From NCBI RefSeq assembly GCF_029931775.1, contig NC_079318.1, positions 75,985,614 to 76,049,613 of the forward strand: a stretch of DNA of 64,000 bases, given 5' to 3'. This stretch comes from Euleptes europaea (Eukaryota > Chordata > Lepidosauria > Squamata > Sphaerodactylidae). Under the pieces are notes generated by a model. The model worked only from the letters and a program-made list of their open reading frames with translations, did no database searches and was not told the DNA's origin. Both the position numbers and the translations under genes were made by a program. Below, piece by piece: positions 1 through 11,022 of this stretch (position 1 is the stretch's first letter; every line of letters begins with the position of its first letter).

Positions 1-206
1 TTCAGTAAAATAAACAGTGTCAACGAGAGTGATGAAACCTGTTTGTGAAATGTCTGGCCTGTTGAGGCCCGTGTAGCCCCTGCCCTACAAGATAGCTCTC
101 ATATGACAACACAATGCTTTTGCATTGAGTTGTATGTATACTAGAGAAACCAGATGCATCTGAAGAAGGTAGGGAAAGGGCTGAACTCTGAATGACCATT
201 TTAGGC

Positions 207-414
207 TAGGTTGCCAGTTCTGGGTTGGGAAACGCCTAGAGATTTTGGGGGTGCAGCTTGGGGAGGGTGGGGTTTGGGGAGGGGAGGGACTTCAATGCCA
301 TAGAGTCCAGTGGCCAAAGTGGCCATTTTCTCCAAGGGAACTGATCTTTGTGTTCTGGAGATCAGCTGTAGTAGTGGGAGACCTCTAGGCCCCACCTGGA
401 GGTTGGCAACCCTA
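207..414 (-). mobile_element. ~200 bp terminal-inverted-repeat element (AGGGTTGCC family)
   Basis: The element is bounded by TAGGTTGCCAG and TTGGCAACCCTA. It carries the family's body: a GGTTTGGGGAGGGG block, CTTCAATGCCATAGAGTCCA, CCATTTTCTCC and AACTGATCTTTGTG. It is non-coding and non-autonomous. The ends are inverted copies of each other, as in a MITE. Confidence 0.7.
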
Positions 415-1044
415 CTTTAGGCACGTACACTAACAACACAGGGACAAGGTCGCTCTGTACATTTAAAAATGGGAACAAAATAAGAATGATGATTTTATTT
501 ATGTAGGTGATTTATGAAGGTGCCCCACTTATCTGTTCAAACAGCATCCAGAGCAGCTCACAGTAATCATAGATAGCAAAATCAACCACAAGAACAACAA
601 AAGGAGTGCATACTCAATAAAAACAACAATTTCTCAAAAGCAGCAGTCCAGCAATACACCTGATTGGTCAGGTCACCTGGCTGGTAACACATTTGGCTGG
701 TCAACTAGAATCATGCCAAATGCAGGCAGTTGGGCATAAAGGAAGATCTTTCATTCTAGTGTGTACCCATTGTGTGGTTTGCACTTTTCTTTGGGTCACC
801 TCTCGATTTTGGGCAAGGCTGGGCCTTGCTTGGCTGGAACATCTGTTTTTGGACTTTGGACTTTGAAACTTTGCCTGGATTCTGAATCTCAGTCTTGTCA
901 AGTAACATCTGGAGTAGAGAACCTAAGCTTATGTAAGTATCTTAAGCTAGGTATTTAGCTTTTATTATTTTATCCTTGGTGTTCTCTGCTCTTATATTTG
1001 TATATCCCTAACAGGGATGCCGCCCTGACCTGGATGTGCCCAGG

Positions 1045-1253
1045 CTAGCCTGATCTCATCAGATCTCAGAAGCTAAGCAGGGTCAGCCCTGGTTAGTATT
1101 TGGATGGGAGACCGCCAAGCAATACCAGGATTGCTGTGCAGAGGAAGGCACTGGCAAACCACCTCTGTTAGTCTCTTGCCATGAAAACCCCCAAAAGGGG
1201 TCACCATAAGTCGGGTGCGACTTGACGGCACTTTACACACACACACACACAAC
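1045..1253 (+). repeat. 5S rRNA-derived SINE with BovB-like tail
   Basis: The head reads GCCTGATCTCATCAGATCTC and GTTAGTATTTGGATGGGAGA, matching the internal control region and 3' half of 5S rRNA. The body is GAGGAAGGCACTGGCAAACC, the tail GGTGCGACTTGACGGCACTT, and the end a (CA)n run. Confidence 0.85.
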
Positions 1254-1479
1254 AGGGATGCCAGCCTCCAGGTTGGACTTGGGGATCCCCCAGAATTACA
1301 GGTAATCTCTGGACTACAGATATCAGTTCCCCTGGAGAAAATGGATGCTTTAGAGGGCAGGCTCTGGGGTCCCTGTCCTCCCCAGGCTCCATCCCCAGAT
1401 CTCCAGGAGTTTCCCAACCTGGATCTGACAAACCTACCCCCCATCTCCCTTTGGTGGCCAGGGGGACCTGGCGACCCTA
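1254..1479 (+). mobile_element. TIR element of the AGGGTTGCC family
   Basis: It begins AGGGATGCCAGCCTCCAGG directly after the (CA)n tail of the preceding 5S SINE and ends CCTGGCGACCCTA. The body is shared with the other copies. Confidence 0.65.
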
Positions 1480-2154
1480 ATCCCTACACTTTTAATACAC
1501 CTTATTGATTTTATTCTGTGGTGTCTTTGGGGTTTTGGGGGCTTCAATCTGAATCCGGTCCTTTGGGCATTTATTGGCTACAGCTACCAGAGTAACCATT
1601 TTGAAACTCACCTTGAAAGTGTCCCACCTTGCAGCCCTGGGAGGGCTGGAAATTCTATCTCTTGGCCTCTGGCTGGCAGGTTAGTAAGGGGTAGGGTTGC
1701 CAGGTCCCCACTGGCCACTGGTGGGGGAATGGGGGGCAGGGTACTGGTGGTGGCTTTCTACTCTGGGGTCATGAGGAATTTAACTCCTCAGCCTTTTGGT
1801 GTTTTGCTCTTGTCCAACCTATCACCCTTAACAAGACCTTTTGGCAAAAGCAGCATATGGTAAAATATATGGCACAAAAGTATTTTAGCAGCCCACAGAA
1901 AGACCACAAAATAGGGATTGTCCTGGGAAATGCAGAGCAGCACATTTTGCCCAATGTTGTTTGGCCTCTCAACTCGTCTTTAGCCTCCTGTTCTAAAAAA
2001 ACCCAAAAAAACAGCAGAGATCTGGTTTTGAAAACATCCTCTTCTGGTCTGTCTTTGGGTATAGCTGCCCCCCTCCCCAAGCCAGGCTTGGCCCTGGAAA
2101 GCTTAGGAACTAGCAAATGATCTCAGATATTAACTCATATTTGTTTTCTTCTAG

Positions 2155-2651
2155 CTTCTCACAAGACAACTCCATGCCTGGACTTTACTGCTTGGGCTGG
2201 GTGTTTTTATGCCCTTCCATTTGGCTCAAAGCAAGGCAAAGGAGGCTGCGGAAGATGCCGCTTCAGGGCTTAGGATGGAGCAAGCAAGGAAAACCCTGGA
2301 TGAACATGGAGTTCCATCGGTGAACCCAAACTTTTGTGATTTCAGCTTCCACATCCCCTGGTCTGGCAGTGCTTGCGCACCAACGGTCCCAGCATCCCCA
2401 CCAGCTTCTCAGGAAGACCTGGACCATCTGAAGACTCTGTTGGCAGATTCTGGCAGCATCCTCATGAACCTTCAGGCTGCTGCTGCTTTAGAGGCCAGTC
2501 AGACCAGATATCAGGACATTGTTTCTGAGCTGCTGCCAGGTATAAGAGAGGCCAACTCAGAGCTTCATGACATCCTCCAGAAGTTCTTGTGGGAACTTGA
2601 GGACCACATCCAAGAGGACGATCATCCACATGTGGCAGATGAGAAAAAGAA
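2155..2651 (+). CDS. Exon of unrecognised secreted gene (signal peptide and first helical half)
   Basis: The acceptor is TTGTTTTCTTCTAG just before 2155. The donor is GAA|GTAGGT with GT at 2652-2653. The in-frame TAG at 2653-2655 overlaps the donor, so an unspliced reading stops at once. The exon contributes 497 nt and ends in phase 2. Confidence 0.7.
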
Positions 2652-5600
2652 GTAGGTGTTTCCTTAGAGGAACTGCTATTTGCAGGACTCGTTGATGAAG
2701 GCAGTGTTTGGAGCTTAACGGTGGGGAGTGCATGAGGAGGGGCAGCAGTGGCTAAGTGGCAGAGCCCTCGCTTTGTATACAGAAGGTTCGGTCTCTGGTA
2801 TCTCCTGTTAAAAGGATTTCAGATAGCAGATGCTGAGAGAGACCTTGCTCAGCCCAGGTCCTTGGACAGCTGCTACAACTCAGAGTAGACAATATTGCGC
2901 TTGGTGATGAACACCTAACTTGGGATGATTCCACATGGGTGTTTTGCTTCGCCTTTGCTCTCAAACCGGAGTGGTTTTTTCAGAGCATTCCCATGCCATC
3001 ATTCTCCAATCTGTTTCCTTTCATGGTTTCCTCTGGCTTTCTCCACCATTTCCAAATCCGCTTGGGTACGATCTTTCTGGCAAGATCATAGTCAAAGGAG
3101 TTTAGCCATCGGCTGGATGGGAGGGTGTACATTTCCAGACCTCTCCACCCTGAACCATGAATGAGACATTTTCCCTCCATGTCCCTTCACATCTTTCATT
3201 TCCCACTCACCCCTCCCTATCATCAGTGGGCTTTAAAAACATTGATATTTATAACACTATAGCAAGATAGCTACTACTGCTTTTTTCAAGCTTTTGTTAT
3301 TTAAAGTATAAGTACAAGAAAATATGGGAGGGAAGGCAGCATGGTATAGCCTGATCTCGTCAGATCTCGGAAGATAAGCAGGTCAGCCCTGGTTAGTATT
3401 TGGATGGGAGACCACCAAGGAATACCAGGGTTGCTATGCAGAGGAAGGCACTGGCAAACCATCTCTTGCCTTGAAAATCCCATTGGTCCATCAAAGTCAG
3501 TATTGTCTATTCAGACTGGCAGCGGCTCTCCAGGGTCTCAGGTAGAGGTCTTTCATATCACCTACTTGCCTAGTCCCTTCAACTGGAGATGCCGGGGGTT
3601 GAACCTGGGGCCTTCTACATGCCAAGCAGATGCACTGCCATTGAGCTACAGCCCTCCCCAAAGGTCAATGTGAGCAAGTCTAAAGTGATGCATATTGGGG
3701 CAAAAAACCTCAACTTCACATATACATTGATGGGATCTGTGCTGGCAGTGACAGACCAAGAAAGGCAGCTTGGGGTGGTAGTAGATAGCTCAATGAAAAT
3801 GTCAACCCAGTGTGCGGCTGCTGTGAAAAAGGCAAATTACATGCTGGCCATAATTTGAAACGGAATAGAGAATAAAACTGCTGCTATCATGCTGCCCTTA
3901 TACAAATCTATGGTGAGACCACACTTGGAATACTGGGTACAGTTCTGGTCACCACACATAAAACAGGATATTGCAGAGCTTGAGAAGATGCAGAAAAGAG
4001 CAATGAAAATTATCAGGGGGCTAAAGCAACTACCCTATGAGGAGCAGTTAAAGCGCTGAGGGCTGTTAGGTTAGAAAAAGGCAGGTAAGGGAAGACATGA
4101 TAGAGGTCTATAAAATTATTAATGGTGTGGAAACAGTGAACAAGGAGAAGCTTTCCTCCCTCTCTCATAATACTACAATGCGGGGTCATCTGCTGAAGCT
4201 GAAGGGTGAGAGATTCAAAACAGACAAAAGGAAGTATTTCTACACACAACATATAGTTAAATTGTGGAACTTCCTGCCCCAGGATGTGGTGATGGCTGCC
4301 AACTTGGCTTTAAGAGTGGAGTGGACCTGTTCATGGAGGAGAGGGCTATTCATGGCTACTAATAAAAATGAATACTAGTCAGGGATGGTGCATACCTATT
4401 CTCTCCAGTCTCAGAGGAGCATGCCTATTACTGTATTTTTCCGTGTATGAGACGACCTTTTTTCTTTAAACAATAGCTCCAAAATTAGGGGGGTCGTCTT
4501 ATACACGGAGGGTGGCTGTTGCCGCAGGTGACAGGCAGGGCCAGCGGCAACAGCCACCTCTTTCGCCCGTGAGGCAGCAACCGGTTTGAACGCCGGACGC
4601 CGGCGGCCAGGGGACAAGACTCTTTGGCCGCTGGCTCTCTTTCTCCACCTGTCAGCTGACAGGCGGGGAAAGAGAGCTTAAGAGCTTAAGAGAGCCCCGT
4701 GTATAAGACGACCCCCTTTCCCCCTTCATTTTACCTTAAAAAAATAGGGGTCGTCTTATACATGGGGGCATCTTATAGACAGAAAAATACGGGGTATATT
4801 AGGTGCTGTGGAACCCAGGCAGGATGGTGCTGCTGCAGTCGTCTTGTTTGTGGGCTTCCTAGAGGCACCTGGTTGGCCACTGTGTGGACAGACCGTCAGA
4901 CTTGACGGGCCTTGATCCAGCATGGCCTTTCTTATGTTCTTATGTTCAAAGGGAGCTTCCATCAGACACCAAGATGAGGTCGCCTGGGCTCCTGCTGGCG
5001 GAGGAAAACCAGGTTTGCTTCTTTGCTTTGAGGAAGAGATGTTTCGAGGCAGATGTAATTGGTGCCAAAAAACATCTTAGCAGACACTGTGGTGCCCATG
5101 GGTACCACCACCTTAGAGACCATTCGGCAATTGGGGCAGTGAAGGATCTTGACATTCACTGTTGTTTGCCTCCAGCATTGGGCATTTGGGGGTCCGCTAC
5201 CTTTAAACAGGGAGACCCCCATTTAACCATCATGGCTCATGGTCATAAACAGACCTCTACTATCTGAATATTGTTTAGAAACCATTCAAACTTCAGTCCT
5301 TCCCCACTTCTAGTGACAGGGAGTTCCATTGGTGTTGTGCTGGAGCAGCATTTTTGTTTGCCAGTCACCTTAACCTACTGCCAATCTATTTCACTGGATG
5401 AATTCAATGTTCTAGGATTAAAAAAAGAGGATGGTACTGGGGTTTTCAAGGACAGGGGGTGTGGGAGAGGGAGGGCCAGGAAGAGGGCCAGAAAGCAATG
5501 AATTAACAGGCTTTCTCCTCCCTAGGACTCGGCAATTCTAAAACACACACTATTTGTGGCTGGGTTTCACAACCCTGAGAGCGCCAGCCAAATTACTACT

Positions 5601-8600
5601 CAGATGTGAAACTGAACCTGAGCAATGCGATTTTCCCAGGAGAAACCCCTCGGTATCAGCAATAATCCACTCCGCTGATCCCAGCATCGACACTGCAGGC
5701 TTAGTGTACATTTTTCTCTCCTTGCAACACGTAATTGTCACATTTTGCTACTCAGCTTGCAGGAGCAGGGAGGGGGGCTTCGTTGCTGAAGGCAAGAGGT
5801 TTGAGGAGCTGCGTGCTCAACTGCAGTGCTCTGGGAAGGATGAGGCTACAGTCTTCACTCGGGATATAATCTTTTCTCCCCTTCACGGTCTATGACGTTT
5901 GTGCAGAACTGCCCAGACCATTGTGCTTTAGTGTAACTTAGACTTTGACAGTGTAATGCTTCACTTAGAATCTGATGTGCTTCTAGCACTGTAGCATCTG
6001 CATGCATCCCATTTCTGGCTAAAAGCCTCCTGTAGGGGAGTTTCTCAGTTAGCAAAATGCCCTCATTTGATTCATAGCACTATGTTATTCCCCAAGCGTG
6101 TGCCATTGGTATGTAGGGTTGCCATGTCCCCCCTGGCCAATGGCGGGGGACAGGACTGGATTGACATTTTTTTGAAGGGGGGCAAAAGTAGAAATTGACA
6201 CCTCCCCATATATTATATACATATTTTTCTTTATATAATCTGCTGCTGCCACTGCCCCCTCTGCATGCCACCATGGGCAGGCGGCCCCTTGGCCCCCTAG
6301 ATCCAGCCCTGGTGGGGGATGGGGGGATAGGGTTGCCAGATCCAGGTTGGGAAACTCCTGGATATTTGGGGATGGAGCCTGGAGAGGACAAGGACCTCAG
6401 TCCTTGTACAATGCCATAGATTCCACCCTCCAAAGCATCCATTTTTTCCAGTGGATCTGGAAAATGATGCAATCGTGTTAGCATGACTGCATATGCGTGA
6501 TCTTTCCCTCGCCTCAGTCCCCAAAACCTCCCACCGGAGGAGAGGGGGGACCTGGCAACCCTATCCATAGCAGTTTTTTTATAACTTAAGCAGCACCCAA
6601 ACCTCCTCCAATAGCATGTTGAGAATACACACTGCAGTTAATTCTGTGATCTTTGAATACACACTGCAGTTAATTCTGTGTGATCTTTCCCTCGCCTCAG
6701 TCCCCAAAACCTCCCACCGGAGGAGAGGGGGGACCTGGCAACACTATCCATAGCACTTTTTTATAACTTAAGCAGCACCCAAACCTCCTCCAATAGCATG
6801 TTGAGAATACACACTGCAGTTAATTCTGTGATCTTTGAAAAATACTTCTGCAGTTGCAATCTCCAGCGCTGTTTGTGTGGGTACCCATAAAAGTGGTGGT
6901 AAAGGCAGCTTTGGGGTTGCCTTTCTCAGTGAGAAAACAGGTTAAAGAGCCTTCTGTCCCTTGTAAAAGCAGCCCTGCATCCGACCAAGTGAGCTTTGGC
7001 TCACGAAACATCTGCCATAATAAATGTGTTCCTCTTAAAGGTTCCACAAGTTTCTTATTTTGGCCAGAGCAGCCAAATGCAGCTACGTCTCTGGAATTTA
7101 AATGTTACCATGTAATTCTGCTCTAAATTATCCTTCCTTTTGGCTACATACTGCATGTTGTTGTTTAATGCAGTAAAGGCAGTGGCGGAAGTTAACTTTT
7201 GTTCTTGTTAATGTGGTTTTCAATAGAGCTGGCCAACATTAATCGACATGTGCATTAAGAAATAAAAACATGAATTATGGCAAAGACGTTAAGCCCAGGT
7301 TCGGAAACTTCAGAGGGCCCTACTGTCATGATTAAATTGCCGCCCTGTGCCTATTCACTCTGCCCTTCCCAGATTTGATAATGAAGGAACTTGAACAAGG
7401 ATTCCTTTTTTAAATCCACAGCTGGCACATTGGTAATGCCAGGGCCTGACCAGAGCAGCCTCCTCCTCACCAGCCACTGATGGTGCCTTCCTGCCAGTGC
7501 CACTATGGAAGACCAGGAGATCACACAAAACCCTTGAGGAAACTCCATGAGTAGGGTTGCCAAACTCCAGGTACTAGCTGGAGATCTCCCGCTATTACAA
7601 CTCATCTCCAGCTGATAGAGATCAGTTCCCCTGAAGAAAATGGCCCCTTTGGCAATTGGACTCTATGGCATTGAAGTCCCTCCCCAAACCCCTCCCTTCT
7701 CAGGCTCTACCCAAAAATATCCTGCCAGTGGCGAAGAGGGACCTGGCAACCCTATCCATTCACTCACATCAGCTGCCAGGCATTCCCCAGCACATATGCA
7801 CGTGCAAATACACACATGCTCAAAATAATCACAACTAACATAATTTTAAAATTTATAAAAATGCACGAGGGGTATCAAACCAGCACAAACTGCTTCCCCT
7901 CTCTTTTGTTTGACCACTGGTCCAGAGATCGGTCAGGAGTTTTGTTATTCTCTTCCTGAAAAGTTGGCAGCCGTTTCCCTAGTACATCAATCCATCTACC
8001 GGGCTAATGTTGCGCTAACTTGCGCATCCCTCTCGTGCCTGGAGATCATGTACACAGGAGGGATTAGGTAGAGAAAAGAGCAGCCAGTTCACATGTGCCT
8101 GAACCAGCGCAGTAGTGAGGACTGGGAGAAATCTGTTGTCAAATCTCTAAACCCAGACTTCCCCAGCACTGATGAGTTTTGAACCTGTTTATTTTTGAAG
8201 ACATGTAGACTCTGTTCCAATGCTTCTGTAACATTTTGAGATGACTTTTGTCAATGAAAACTTGCTGTTAAGAGGGGTTTTTTTTGGCAAGCATTCCTTT
8301 GTCAGATTCAATCCTTTGAAGCAATTCCTCCTACTCTCCCTTCCACCTCACCCATTATAATTCAACATGGTCTGTAACTGAGAATGCTGTAAGAAAAATC
8401 AACTTTGGATATACCCTTTCCCTTTTTCAATCAAATTTGAATTAGTAGAGTTTGCAAGATAATTGATTTAAAAATAAATAAAAAATCTGTAGCTCTATAT
8501 GTCAGTGCTCACGCTTAGAAATTTGAAGGTAAATTTGAATTTTCAGCAAACATAATGCATGTTTTTCCTGCTCTGTTTAGGTTACAGGAACACTTACGGA

Positions 8601-8740
8601 TGATGGATCATCTGCTTCAAGTCACCGGCCGTCTTGCCGAGCAGTTGGATCAAACATCCCAAAACCTCTTGGTGACACTAACCAAACCCCTGGAGCAAAC
8701 CGCTGCTCTTTTGTATAGGAGAATCCTGCAGTCACCCTAA
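2155..8740 (+). CDS. Unrecognised small secreted helical protein (two exons seen, 5' end missing)
   Basis: I do not recognise the family. Two exons join cleanly: 2155-2651 and 8581-8740. The first ends with two bases of a codon before a GTAGGT donor, and the second supplies one base after a pyrimidine-rich acceptor, giving 218 codons before the TAA. The first exon opens with a hydrophobic stretch (WTLLLGLGVF followed by MPFHLAQS) that looks like a signal peptide with cleavage after HLA. No ATG precedes that stretch in frame, so an upstream exon must carry the start; using the ATG at 2209 would lose most of the signal. The mature part has only two cysteines (NFCDFSF and SACAPT), then about 130 residues rich in Leu, Glu and Gln that look helical, including EDLDHLKTLL and LQEHLRMMDHLL. 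It sits upstream of CHRNA2 on the same strand. A spurious gene is unlikely given the matching splice phases. Confidence 0.72.
2740..2900 (+). repeat. Degenerate tRNA-derived SINE (family B)
   Basis: The region carries GCAGTGGCTAAGTGGCAGAG, an A-box-like head, and a body ending CAACTCAGAGTAGACAATAT, shared with the better copies at 40976 and 23606. Confidence 0.5.
3345..3480 (+). repeat. 5S rRNA-derived SINE, 3'-truncated
   Basis: The 5S-like head (CTGATCTCGTCAGATCTCGG) and the body through CTCTTGCCTTGAAAATCCC are present. The tail is replaced by an antisense tRNA-derived SINE that starts at about 3483. Confidence 0.8.
3483..3658 (-). repeat. tRNA-derived SINE (family B)
   Basis: On the minus strand it runs from a tRNA-like head (GGCTGTAGCTCAATGGCAGT with B box GGTTCAACCCC) to the TTGATGGACCAA body. 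It is a SINE, not a functional tRNA: there is no cloverleaf and many copies exist. Confidence 0.8.
3661..4430 (+). mobile_element. CR1-type LINE, 3' end of the reverse-transcriptase ORF (broken)
   Basis: Translation gives SKSKVMHIGAKNLNFTYTL, then RQLGVVVDSSMKM and QCAAAVKKANYMLAII, typical of the CR1 RT C-terminal region. A later frame gives YFYTQHIVKLWNFLPQDVV. The ORF is interrupted by stops and frame changes, so this is a dead fragment. Confidence 0.8.
4430..4800. mobile_element. MITE-like element with CGTATAAGACGACC ends
   Basis: The left end CTGTATTTTTCCGTGTATGA and the right end, whose reverse complement is CCCCGTATTTTTCTGTCTAT, are inverted repeats. Next to each end lie matching GACGACC / GGTCGTC blocks. 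The inside is GC-rich with its own short palindrome (GGCTGTTGCCG...CGGCAACAGCC). No coding capacity is seen. Confidence 0.7.
4830..4945 (+). mobile_element. CR1-like LINE 3' fragment
   Basis: CACCTGGTTGGCCACTGTGT, CTTGATCCAGCATGGC and TTCTTATGTTCTTATGTTC match the 3' end of a LINE family that is also present, mostly inverted, at 9588, 13238 and 22276. Confidence 0.6.
6328..6563. mobile_element. TIR element of the AGGGTTGCC family
   Basis: It is bounded by TAGGGTTGCCAGATCCAGG and CCTGGCAACCCTA. A related but more divergent start (TAGGGTTGCCATGTCC) lies at 6115 without its own clear end. Confidence 0.7.
6498..6840. repeat. Tandem duplication with 183-bp period
   Basis: The block starting TGATCTTTCCCTCGCCTCAG at 6498 recurs at 6681 and stays nearly identical up to CTGTGATCTTTGAA. 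The unit includes the right end of a TIR element. A smaller repeat of AATACACACTGCAGTTAATT lies at 6632 and 6656. Confidence 0.85.
7552..7754 (+). mobile_element. TIR element of the AGGGTTGCC family
   Basis: It is bounded by TAGGGTTGCCAAACTCCAGG and CCTGGCAACCCTA. The body GGAGATCTCCCGCTATTACA and AATGGCCCCTTTGGCAATTG is shared with the copies at 16355 and 37653. Confidence 0.75.
8581..8740 (+). CDS. Terminal coding exon of unrecognised secreted gene
   Basis: The acceptor CCTGCTCTGTTTAG ends at 8580. The first base completes a lysine codon with the previous exon. The exon reads LQEHLRMMDHLLQVTGRL onwards with regularly spaced leucines and ends ILQSP at a TAA. Its 160 nt fit the phase left by the exon ending at 2651. 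Confidence 0.68.
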
Positions 8741-9587
8741 CCATGAGTACTTTCTACTGTAAAGTCAACAAAAGCTGTCATGGATTCAGCTGTCATGACC
8801 TTCTAGCATTTCCATTCATGCACCTTGCTCCTTGGCCACAGCGTGTGCAGTTTATCATACGCAGAAGCTTGTTTTGTTGAAAAATTGCTGTCTCTTTCTT
8901 GCAGTTCTGTGCATCGGGGCATTCTACACATAATGTCAGGCCAGGCTTAGGACACCTTTGGACAAGAAGGCGAGCTGTTTGTGGGGTCAGGAAGTGCAGC
9001 TGACCATGCTGCTTTTTCTCATTATCCAATATCAATCTTGGGGAGCTTCCCCAATGGGAAACTGAACCAAGACCATTTAGAAGTGGACTAGCTGGCAGTG
9101 GATCACTAAGGTCTCAGGCAAGGATCTTTCCTAATATGGACTCTTTGAACTTTTGAAATGAAAGAATGAAATGAAAGAATATTAAGTGCATTCCCTATTG
9201 CAGAGAATCAAATGCGACATGGCTGTGCGACATATCGGGGTAGCCCATACATGGATCCTCCTCAGCTGCATAGCAAGAAGGGGCAGGAGTCCAGTTTTAA
9301 CAGTAAAAACAAAGGCAGGAGGGTGTGGGGCATGAAACCACCCATCTGCCCATGGCACAGCTCTCTGGACTTTCTCCTCTGCAGGTGCTTTTCTCTTCAG
9401 CTCAGCTCCAACATTGGAGCAAGTGAGCTTGACTGGAAGAAGAGCACTTTAGTGAGAAGACCTGTGACAAATTAAATATCAGGTGCAAGGAGGGTTTCGT
9501 TGTCCCTTCTCTCCCTCATACTGTGTGGTTGGAGAAGATCCATGCTTAAAGACCAGGATCTGCTTGGATCCCCTTCATGCATGGAAA
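8741..9587. other. Downstream flank of the unrecognised gene
   Basis: This is probable 3' UTR and intergenic DNA. An ATTAAA at 9471 is a possible poly(A) signal but is weak evidence. Nothing else stands out. Confidence 0.3.
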
Positions 9588-9672
9588 ATTAGAAGAGCCT
9601 TGCTGGATCAGACCAGTGGCCCATCTAGTCCAACATCTAGTCCAGCATCCTGTCTCACACAGCGGCCAACCA

Positions 9673-10132
9673 TGTTGGACTGTAGCAGAACAGTTAGATT
9701 CGAGTCCAGTAGAGTGGTAAGCTGCAGTATTGCAGTCAAAAGCTCTGTTCACAGCCTGAGTTTGATCCCGATGGAAGCTGGTTTCAGGTAGCCTGATCAA
9801 GGTTGACTCAGCCTTCCATCCTTCCGAGGTCGGTAAAATGAGTACCTAGCTTGCTGCGGATAAAGAGTAGATGACTGGGGAAGGCAATGGCAAACCACCC
9901 TGTAAACATAGTCTACCTAGTAAATGTCAGGATATGACGTCACCCCACGGGTCAGTAATGACCCGGTGCTTGCACAGGGGACTACCTTTACCTTTTTAGC
10001 ACCCTAGAGACCAACAAAATTTTCAGGGCATAAGCTTTCTAGAGTTAAAGCTCCCTTTTTGAGCAATGACTCTCAAAAGCTTATACTCTGAAAATCTTAT
10101 TGGTCTCTAAGGTGCCACTGCACTCGAATCTA
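9673..10132 (+). mobile_element. Fold-back element carrying a nested tRNA-SINE
   Basis: Outer arms TTAGATTCGAGTCCAGTAG (from 9694) and GCACTCGAATCTAA (to 10132) are inverted copies. Inside, CTCTAGAAAGCTT-like and AAAGCTTAT segments also pair. A SINE occupies 9711 to about 9998. The whole is flanked by ACAG(C/T)GGCCAACCA. Confidence 0.7.
9711..9998 (+). repeat. tRNA-derived SINE with ACCTTTACCTTTTT end
   Basis: It has an A-box-like TGGTAAGCTGC, B-box-like GAGTTTGATCCC, the body GACTCAGCCTTCCATCCTTC, and the tail GTCACCCCACGGGTCAGTAA ending CTACCTTTACCTTTTT. A truncated inverted piece of the same family is at 53170-53220. Confidence 0.7.
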
Positions 10133-10799
10133 ACAGTGGCCAACCAGTTCTTGCAGATGGCCAACAACAGGACACCAGGGCTGATGTTCCCCTGATGTTT
10201 CTTCTGGGCACCAGTACTGAGAGGTGTAATGGTTCTGAGGTTTGCTTAGCTCCACGTTGGAAGAGATGTTGCAAGATCAAGGTCAGACAAGACAAGGAAA
10301 TCAACTGCATTTTCCAGTTCTTTCCTTTCATCACCTCATTACTGTCACTTTCAAAAGAACTACTCCTTATCCCATGCCTATGGAGGGGGGGTGGAATGGG
10401 CACAACGTAGCCAAAATTAAGCACTTTTTCCTCATAGAGTTCAAGAAGAGAAAGTTAAGTGCATCTCAGTAGGACTAGATAAGGTGGTGGAAGATCTGTG
10501 ATTGGGGTCACTTTACACGTGTTATTTGGCTTGGATGTTTTGTGGAAGCATCCCCCCCCCAGCACTTTCCTGCCCATCAATCCACCTTGATTTTCGTTAT
10601 CTTTTTTGCGATCTTCCCAAAACTGCTTTGTTGCAAAGTTTTGGCAAACATTGCAGCAAACCCAAGCTGGCTCCCATGTGAGTGGGAAACTAAGGTTTCC
10701 CCCAGTCCTGCTTAACGTAGCCATTCCCTGCCCTCCACCCTGTGACACTGGAGGGAGTTTTTGATTTTTTTAAACAAAACTATAATTGATATATCATTA

Positions 10800-11022
10800 T
10801 AATGGCACAGATATTGTGAGCCTCCTCCCACTCCGCCTGGGTTTACTACCCTCTGCTGTCCAAAATGCTGCAGTCATGATGATGCGGCACTTCCAGGGGT
10901 AAACCTGGAAGTGATGAAATCGCGCCATGCATGGCCACATGCACGTGCGATCCCCACTCCGGAGCAGCTCGGTGGATTGACGGGCAATTGTCCACTCAAA
11001 CCACCCACCTGGCAACCCTAGG
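10800..11022. mobile_element. Non-autonomous element sharing the CCTGGCAACCCTA end
   Basis: It ends in CCTGGCAACCCTAGG like the TIR family. The body, with GGCACTTCCAGGGGTAAACC, GGAAGTGATG and CATGCACGTGCG, is different. It probably represents a second subfamily. Confidence 0.45.

Larger units (their letters stand above)
9588..10230 (-). mobile_element. CR1-like LINE 3' end, interrupted by a fold-back element
   Basis: The LINE sequence (GCCTTGCTGGATCAGACCAG to CTCACACAGCGGCCAACCA) stops at 9672 and resumes at 10133 (ACAGTGGCCAACCAGTTC). The 14-bp overlap with one mismatch is the target duplication of the inserted element. Confidence 0.7.

Noticed and set aside
761-934. Open frame ending near a strong donor (TTAT|GTAAGTAT at 933)
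   Set aside because: It was considered as the missing first exon of the 2155-8740 gene, but the peptide does not make a clean signal start and nothing links it to 2155. Not called.
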